The notes beneath the pieces were generated by a model that was not told the DNA's origin, searched no databases, and was given only the letters and a program-made list of their open reading frames with translations. The position numbers and the translations under genes were made by a program. A DNA stretch of 64,000 nucleotides from Alphaproteobacteria bacterium (GTDB lineage: Bacteria > Pseudomonadota > Alphaproteobacteria > CAAHEQ01 > UBA3637). Below, one piece after another: positions 59,160-64,000 of the stretch. Every line of letters begins with the position of its first letter. Within the stretch, counting starts at the first letter, position 1. Location of the stretch: NCBI GenBank assembly GCA_017647405.1, contig JAGCKR010000062.1, positions 62,001 to 126,000 of the forward strand, read 5' to 3'.

Positions 59160-60458
59160 ATGAAAATAGGAATTATCGGAACGGGATATGTTGGCTTACC
59201 AACGGGGGTTGGTTTGGCTGAATTGGGCAATACGGTTATTTGCGTTGATAAAATCAAAGAAAAGGTGGATATGCTGAAAAATGGCGAATTGCCGATTTAT
59301 GAAGATGGCATGACGGAACTTTTTCAAAAAAACATTGCAAATGGTCGCCTTTCATTCACAACCTCAATGAAAAAAGCCGTTGAAGGCGCTGATGTGGTAC
59401 TCATCGCCGTTGGCACGCCCCCTCACCCCGTCACCAAAGAAGCCGATATGAAATATATTCATGCGGCTGCAACGGAATTGGCTGAATATTTAACGGATTA
59501 CACCGTTATTGCAACAAAATCCACCGTTCCTGTCGGCACTGGTGACGATATTGAACAGCTTATTTCTATCAGAAACAAAACGGCCAGATTTGATGTGATT
59601 TCTCTGCCGGAATTTTTGCGAGAAGGCTATGCGATTCATGACTTTTTTAATCCAGATCGCATTGTTGTCGGTTCAAATTCCGAAAAAGCGAGCCAAGTGA
59701 TTAAAGAGCTTTATAAACCTTTTGAAGGAAAGACAGAAATGCTCTTTATGAAACGAAGATCAGCTGAAACGGTTAAATATGCCTCTAATGCCTTTTTAGC
59801 CATGAAAATTCATTACATCAACGAAATGGCAAACTTCTGCGAAAAAACAGGGGCCGATATCCGAGATGTTGCCAAAGGAATGGGGCTTGACTCTCGGATC
59901 GGCGCAAAATTCTTAAATCCGGGTCCTGGATATGGGGGAAGCTGTTTCCCAAAAGATACAATGGCTATGGCCTATATGGGGCGCAAAAATGACGTTTATC
60001 TTTCCCTTATTGAAACAACAATTCAAAAAAATGCAGAACGCAAAAAAGAAATTGCAAATCGTGTGTTAAAAAAGGTGGAAGAAGTTGAAAATCCCAAAAT
60101 CGCCGTTCTTGGTCTTGCCTTTAAAGATGGAACAGATGATTGCCGAGAATCCCCTGCAATGGAAATTGTTTCTGCCATGCTTGAACAAGATGCCCATATC
60201 ATGGCTTATGATCCCAAAGCGATGAAAAATGCAGCTCTATTGTTAGGCGATAAAATCAGTTATGCTGATGATATGTATCAGGCAGTTAAAGATGCCGATA
60301 TTTTGGTTATTTTAACAGAATGGAAAGAATTTAAAACGCTTGATTTAGAAACGGTTGGCGATTTGATGAAAGGAAAAAGAATTATTGACTGCCGAAATTT
60401 ATTGGATAAAGAAAAAGCCATTTCGCTTGGATTTGATTATCAAGGTATCGGTCAATAA
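59160..60458 (+). CDS. ugd: UDP-glucose 6-dehydrogenase
   Basis: Oxidises UDP-glucose to UDP-glucuronate with two NAD+, supplying an acidic sugar for the glycan. The 432-residue protein has the NAD motif Gly-Thr-Gly-Tyr-Val-Gly-Leu-Pro-Thr-Gly, Ser-Thr-Val-Pro-Val-Gly-Thr-Gly, and the catalytic Cys in Gly-Tyr-Gly-Gly-Ser-Cys-Phe-Pro-Lys-Asp near residue 261. Leu-Gly-Leu-Ala-Phe-Lys lies in the C-terminal domain. AAAGGAAG precedes the ATG. It is the last gene of the cluster. A related UDP-sugar dehydrogenase specificity cannot be excluded. Confidence 0.94.
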   Translation: MKIGIIGTGYVGLPTGVGLAELGNTVICVDKIKEKVDMLKNGELPIYEDGMTELFQKNIANGRLSFTTSMKKAVEGADVVLIAVGTPPHPVTKEADMKYIHAAATELAEYLTDYTVIATKSTVPVGTGDDIEQLISIRNKTARFDVISLPEFLREGYAIHDFFNPDRIVVGSNSEKASQVIKELYKPFEGKTEMLFMKRRSAETVKYASNAFLAMKIHYINEMANFCEKTGADIRDVAKGMGLDSRIGAKFLNPGPGYGGSCFPKDTMAMAYMGRKNDVYLSLIETTIQKNAERKKEIANRVLKKVEEVENPKIAVLGLAFKDGTDDCRESPAMEIVSAMLEQDAHIMAYDPKAMKNAALLLGDKISYADDMYQAVKDADILVILTEWKEFKTLDLETVGDLMKGKRIIDCRNLLDKEKAISLGFDYQGIGQ

Positions 60459-60475
60459 ACTCTTATTCTTTCAAA

Positions 60476-60509
60476 GAAAAAAGCCTTCAATTTTGGGGGC
60501 TTTTTTTTA
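60476..60509 (+). terminator. Terminator of the polysaccharide cluster
   Basis: AAAAAGCC and GGCTTTTT form an 8-bp stem and are followed by a T-run. Confidence 0.8.
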
Positions 60510-60522
60510 TTCCCTTACAAAC

Positions 60523-60558
60523 AAAAAAAATTCCTCGGTTAGGAGGGATTTTTTTAAC
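60523..60558. terminator. Second hairpin, probably bidirectional
   Basis: AAATTCCTC and GAGGGATTT pair (one T-G) between an A-run and a T-run; it can back up the first terminator or end the leftward lipoprotein gene. Confidence 0.6.
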
Positions 60559-60570
60559 TAAAGAAATCTT

Positions 60571-61236
60571 TTATTTTTCAGTGCATTGTGGGCATGGATC
60601 GTTTGGATCCGGACATGGGCAAACAACTTTTGGTTCTGGTTGCGTTTCTTGATATGTTTCCCACCATGTTTTTTCCGGTAATGGTTCCGGCATTGGAACA
60701 ACTTCAACCGGTTTTTCCGTTACTGTTTCCGTTGTTGTAACCGTTACTTTTTTCGGTTCTTCCACCATTGGCGGACAAGGTTGCTCTCCGCAAGAAATCG
60801 GTGGCATTTGCATTTCATAAACTTCGCCTTGTTCTTGATAAACACATGGGCCACCTGTGATGCCTTCGCAAACTTGACCTTGAGTGTTCACTTGAACAAT
60901 TTTTGGTTGAACAGGTTGAACCGGAACAACTTCATTTTTCACAACCGTTGTTGTTTCAACAATGCTGGCTGTTGGGGCAGAACTGGACACAACAGCAACC
61001 GGAAGCCCATCTGCCGTTGTTGTTACCGAATAAGTTCTTGGTTTATTACGATTATAAGTTGCAAGCAAACATTCTCTATAAGCAGATTGCGTATCCGCAA
61101 GCTGACAACCCATTGACATACGCGCTTCTTCTCTGCTTAAATTGCGCTTTTCCTGAGCAGTATAAATATCCGGATCATAGCTGGAACAAGCGGATAATAA
61201 AGCTAATGTTGAAACCAAAAAACTGAATTTTTTCAT
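60571..61236 (-). CDS. Cys-rich lipoprotein downstream of tolB
   Basis: A 221-residue protein with a lipoprotein signal ending Leu-Ser-Ala-Cys-Ser, so it is probably lipidated. The middle is Val/Thr/Pro-rich. Cys pairs occur as Cys-Glu-Gly-Ile-Thr-Gly-Gly-Pro-Cys, Cys-Gly-Glu-Gln-Pro-Cys and a closing Cys-Pro-Cys-Pro-Asp ... Cys-Pro-Gln-Cys, perhaps structural disulfides. It sits where pal usually follows tolB but lacks the OmpA-like peptidoglycan-binding domain. TAGGAGGAC lies before the ATG. Function unknown. Confidence 0.82.
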   Translation of the reverse strand: MKKFSFLVSTLALLSACSSYDPDIYTAQEKRNLSREEARMSMGCQLADTQSAYRECLLATYNRNKPRTYSVTTTADGLPVAVVSSSAPTASIVETTTVVKNEVVPVQPVQPKIVQVNTQGQVCEGITGGPCVYQEQGEVYEMQMPPISCGEQPCPPMVEEPKKVTVTTTETVTEKPVEVVPMPEPLPEKTWWETYQETQPEPKVVCPCPDPNDPCPQCTEK

Positions 61237-61324
61237 AAAGTCCTCCTAAAAATCAACCGGTTATTTATTTTTTTTATACTCTCTTAAAAATAAAATTGCA
61301 ATACCTAACTTTATTTTTTTTTAC

Positions 61325-62629
61325 TTAGTGTAGCAATGGCGACCATGCTGGTGCAGAGGCGCTGTGCGGTGTGATTAATTGCCGTTCGTTATACCCCGTG
61401 ATATCAATGGTATAAAGCCTTGCATCTCCACCTGTTCCATCGCTTCTTGACGGGGCTTTTCGGTAAAACATCAATACCCGACCATTTGGCGCCCAACTTG
61501 GCGATTCAACCAAGAATCCGTTTGTGATTAATCGCTCGCCCGATCCATCTGGTTTAATCACCCCGATATGGAATTGACCATGACGAATTTTCGTGAAAGC
61601 AATATAATCTCCACGCGGTGACCAAACAGGTGTGGCATACGTTCCTTCCCCGAAGCTGATACGATGAACCCCAGACCCGTCAGCATTCATGATATAAAGC
61701 TGTTGGTTGCCACTTCTATCTGAGTTAAAAACAATTTGTTTGCCATCCGGCGAATAGCTGGGCGACGTGTTAATAGACGGGTGATTTGTTAATTGCGTTT
61801 GTTTTTTCGTCACCAAATCATAGGTATAGATATCCGAATTACCCCTACCCGATAAACTGATAATCAATTTTTTGCCATCCGGCGAAAACCGTGGCGCAAA
61901 AGTCATCCCTTTAAAATTGCCGACAAGCGTTGATTCTCTGGTGTTCACATTCATTAAATAAACCTTTGGATTGCCGTCTTTATATGAAAAATAAGTCACT
62001 TCTTTCATGTTCGGCGAAAACCGTGGCGTTAAAACAAGGTCTTTTCCATCTGTTAAATACGTTAAATTAGCGCCATCTTGATCCATGATTGCCAACCGTT
62101 TAATGCGGTTCATTTGATTGCCCCGTTCATCAATAAAGGCAACACGCGTATCAAAATATCCCTTTTCACCGGTCACGCGTTCATAAATGGAATCCGCCAC
62201 CATGTGCGCCAATTTCCGCCAAGCACTTGAATCTGCCGTAAATGATTTTGCATACAGCTCCGATTGCGCAAAAACATCAAAAATACGGAAAGAAACAGTT
62301 GTTTTTCCCATGCTTTCCTTCACCGAACCATAAACCAACACTTGCGCTTTAATCGCTTGCCAATCATTAAAATTCGGGCGCATATCAACACCCTTCATCT
62401 TTTGAATATAAGCTGCCGGATTGATATAACGAAACAATCCCGACCGTTCTAAATCGTTGATAACAACATCCGTTATTTCCGCGTCGTCATCATCAGTCAA
62501 AACGGGCATGGCAAACGGCAACGGATCTGATTGCGCACCGGTTACATCAATTTTAATTTCCGCAAAACAAGTCCCTGCCCCCAAAAGTATCAAACAAAAC
62601 AACAATCCTTTTAATAACATCTTTTTCAT
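61325..62629 (-). CDS. tolB: Tol-Pal system protein TolB
   Basis: TolB is a periplasmic protein linking the Tol inner-membrane complex to Pal during outer-membrane constriction. The 434-residue protein has a signal peptide (to Cys-Phe-Ala-Glu), an N-terminal alpha/beta domain, and a beta-propeller with repeated Phe-Ser-Pro-Asp/Asn-Gly-Lys, Tyr-Ser-Pro-Asp-Gly-Lys-Gln-Ile and Trp-Ser-Pro-Arg-Gly units. Its ATG overlaps the tolA stop by one base (TAATG). Confidence 0.97.
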   Translation of the reverse strand: MKKMLLKGLLFCLILLGAGTCFAEIKIDVTGAQSDPLPFAMPVLTDDDDAEITDVVINDLERSGLFRYINPAAYIQKMKGVDMRPNFNDWQAIKAQVLVYGSVKESMGKTTVSFRIFDVFAQSELYAKSFTADSSAWRKLAHMVADSIYERVTGEKGYFDTRVAFIDERGNQMNRIKRLAIMDQDGANLTYLTDGKDLVLTPRFSPNMKEVTYFSYKDGNPKVYLMNVNTRESTLVGNFKGMTFAPRFSPDGKKLIISLSGRGNSDIYTYDLVTKKQTQLTNHPSINTSPSYSPDGKQIVFNSDRSGNQQLYIMNADGSGVHRISFGEGTYATPVWSPRGDYIAFTKIRHGQFHIGVIKPDGSGERLITNGFLVESPSWAPNGRVLMFYRKAPSRSDGTGGDARLYTIDITGYNERQLITPHSASAPAWSPLLH

Positions 62630-63666
62630 TAATATACTCCTCCGTCAACAGGGTTCATTCTTAATCTGATTTCTTTCCAAGAGCTATACATTTCCGGCCT
62701 TTTGTTTGCCAAAATTCTAAATGGTGAGTCTTCTTTCAACGCATCGCAAACATAAATCGCCCGTTTGGCGCTTTCTGCCATAGATCTAAACACCGGATCA
62801 GACTTCATATTCAAAATTTTCACTTCACGTACCGAGCCGTCTTTATTGATAAAGGCCCTTAATTCCACAATCATTTTATCCGCATTTTCAACACCGGCAT
62901 TCACATTCCAACACGAGCTGATTTTACTTGCAATTAAGTCTTTTTCTGAAATTGTCAAGTCACTTAAAAGAGAACCTTCTGTTCCTCCTTTAATACCGTT
63001 ATTCACCGTTTGACCCGAACTTGCCGGCGCAGAAGAAGGCGCCTGATTGGCTGGTTTTCTGACCTTTTCAACCGAGGCGAGCAAACTTTGAAGCCCTTGA
63101 TTTTGCTTTTTAGGAACTGGTTTCGGTGCAACCTTTGGCGCCGGTTTTGACTGAGGTTTTGGCGTTTCTTTTTTCACCTCTTTCTTCGGCTCTTTCTTTT
63201 TCACCTCTTTTTTGGGTTCCTTTTTCGGTTCGGGTTTCTTTTCCTGAACTTTCACAGCTTCTTTTTTCGGCTGTTCTTTTGGTTTCACCGGTTCAGGCTT
63301 TGGCAAAGGAGCCTCTTGCTTAACCGGTGGTGTTTTATTCTCTTTGGGTGGCAAAGGTTTTGGTTCTTCTTTTTTAGGTTGCGGTTTAGGTGGTTCCGGT
63401 TTCTTTTCTTCTTTCTTCACCTCAGGCGCCTTAACTTCCTCTTTTTTCGTTTCTTTAATCAAGGGTGGTAAATTCGTTTTATCCGCAATTTTAACGTTTG
63501 TTAAATCCACCATTAAAATAGCCGGTGGTGATTTTTCAAACTCACTGGTATTCCATGAAAAATTAAAACACATGATGCCTAAAATAAATAGATGTAACAA
63601 GACAGAAAGCCCTAAACATTTAGACTCTCTTTCAACAAAGGCTTGTTCATCATATAAACCGCTCAT
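62629..63666 (-). CDS. tolA: Tol-Pal system protein TolA
   Basis: The 345-residue protein spans inner and outer membranes in the Tol-Pal system: one membrane helix near residues 19-38, a long Lys/Glu/Pro-rich domain (about 75-190), and a C-terminal TolA/TonB-like fold (Ile-Ser-Ser-Cys-Trp-Asn-Val, Val-Glu-Leu-Arg-Ala-Phe-Ile). The linker is rich in Pro-Lys rather than the Ala/Lys helix of enterobacteria. It begins directly after the tolR stop, so the three genes are translationally coupled. Confidence 0.94.
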   Translation of the reverse strand: MSGLYDEQAFVERESKCLGLSVLLHLFILGIMCFNFSWNTSEFEKSPPAILMVDLTNVKIADKTNLPPLIKETKKEEVKAPEVKKEEKKPEPPKPQPKKEEPKPLPPKENKTPPVKQEAPLPKPEPVKPKEQPKKEAVKVQEKKPEPKKEPKKEVKKKEPKKEVKKETPKPQSKPAPKVAPKPVPKKQNQGLQSLLASVEKVRKPANQAPSSAPASSGQTVNNGIKGGTEGSLLSDLTISEKDLIASKISSCWNVNAGVENADKMIVELRAFINKDGSVREVKILNMKSDPVFRSMAESAKRAIYVCDALKEDSPFRILANKRPEMYSSWKEIRLRMNPVDGGVY

Positions 63667-64000
63667 CTATTTCGGCTCCATAATCTTTGCATCCGTTTTT
63701 AAACCAACCTGCGTATATCCTGCACTTCTGAGCAATGCCATCACTTCAATAACCGTTCCATAAGAAGCCTCTTTATCCCCGCTGATCACCATACCAATTG
63801 AAGGATTTTCCGAAACGATTGCCCTTACTTTTCCAACCAAATCTTTTAAGGCAATCGGATCTTGCCCCACATAAACAACGCCTTTTGAATCCACACTGAT
63901 ATCAAGCGTTTTTTCTTCCCCTTCGATTTGTTTACCGTCACCTTTTGGTAAATTCAAAGGAATCCCCGATGTTAACATTGGTGCCGTCAACATAAAAATC
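63667..64000 (-). CDS. tolR: TolR (ExbD family), N-terminal part outside window
   Basis: TolR is the proton-channel partner of TolQ. The frame is open to the window edge; the visible sequence starts in the membrane helix (Ile-Phe-Met-Leu-Thr-Ala-Pro-Met) and contains the ExbD-type Gly-Ile-Pro-Leu-Asn-Leu-Pro and Val-Ile-Ser-Gly-Asp-Lys-Glu-Ala-Ser-Tyr-Gly-Thr-Val-Ile-Glu-Val-Met segment. The true start and tolQ must lie beyond 64000. Confidence 0.93.
   Translation of the reverse strand, partial: IFMLTAPMLTSGIPLNLPKGDGKQIEGEEKTLDISVDSKGVVYVGQDPIALKDLVGKVRAIVSENPSIGMVISGDKEASYGTVIEVMALLRSAGYTQVGLKTDAKIMEPK

Overview
The window is AT-rich chromosomal DNA from an alphaproteobacterium, probably an anaerobic, host-associated one. 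The lineage call rests on trcR (DUF1013), gapR (DUF2312) and a DUF4167 gene, three families typical of Alphaproteobacteria. The anaerobic call rests on a pyruvate formate-lyase activase, an ADP-forming acyl-CoA synthetase and a ferredoxin-thioredoxin-reductase-like Cys protein. Several ankyrin-repeat genes fit life with a host. No rRNA, CRISPR array or IS element was seen. The genetic code looks standard.

Layout. 1-5.9 kb: four tandem genes of an unrecognised modular family (modules of about 100 residues), with a seven-module relative at 22.0-24.2 kb. 6-11.3 kb: uvrA and leuS. 11.3-13.8 kb: a decayed gene, two TRL-like lipoproteins, a porin-like barrel, and tRNA-Pro followed by repeats that carry a copy of its own 3' end. 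13.8-21.9 kb: PHP phosphoesterase, S66 peptidase plus MFS exporter, a phage-like pair, two ankyrin genes flanking a candidate small RNA with two anti-Shine-Dalgarno loops, and a lemA/TPM operon in which both genes carry in-frame stops. 24.4-30 kb: FTR-like protein, pgpA, a membrane protein, pflA and the acyl-CoA synthetase. 30-41.3 kb: amidase, ankyrin proteins, orphan receiver, DUF4167, trcR-gapR, a second barrel, and several unknown genes behind near-consensus promoters; three of these are single-pass membrane proteins with the same unusual layout. 41.4-41.8 kb: tRNA-Ser followed by a 140-bp tandem repeat that contains a tRNA-like element.

41.8-47.3 kb: a four-gene operon with an ankyrin-like protein, a MoxR-type AAA+ ATPase fused to a DUF6273-like domain, a degenerate ATPase fragment, and a DUF2201-type HExxH/VWA protein carrying about 30 copies of a Gly-Gln-Asn hexapeptide. 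47.4-49.4 kb: ASCH protein, acetyltransferase and two paralogous small membrane proteins. 49.5-60.5 kb: a surface-polysaccharide cluster (GT2 genes, glf, a 1365-residue triple-GT2/GT-D fusion, ugd) with a duplicated terminator-promoter-hairpin cassette. 60.5-64 kb: a Cys-rich lipoprotein and tolB-tolA-tolR read leftward, with tolR cut by the window edge.

The best candidates for undescribed biology are the modular repeat family, the anti-SD small RNA, the tRNA 3'-end repeats at two unrelated tRNAs, and the DUF6273-MoxR/VWA operon. All functions are inferred by reading the sequence; no database search was run.
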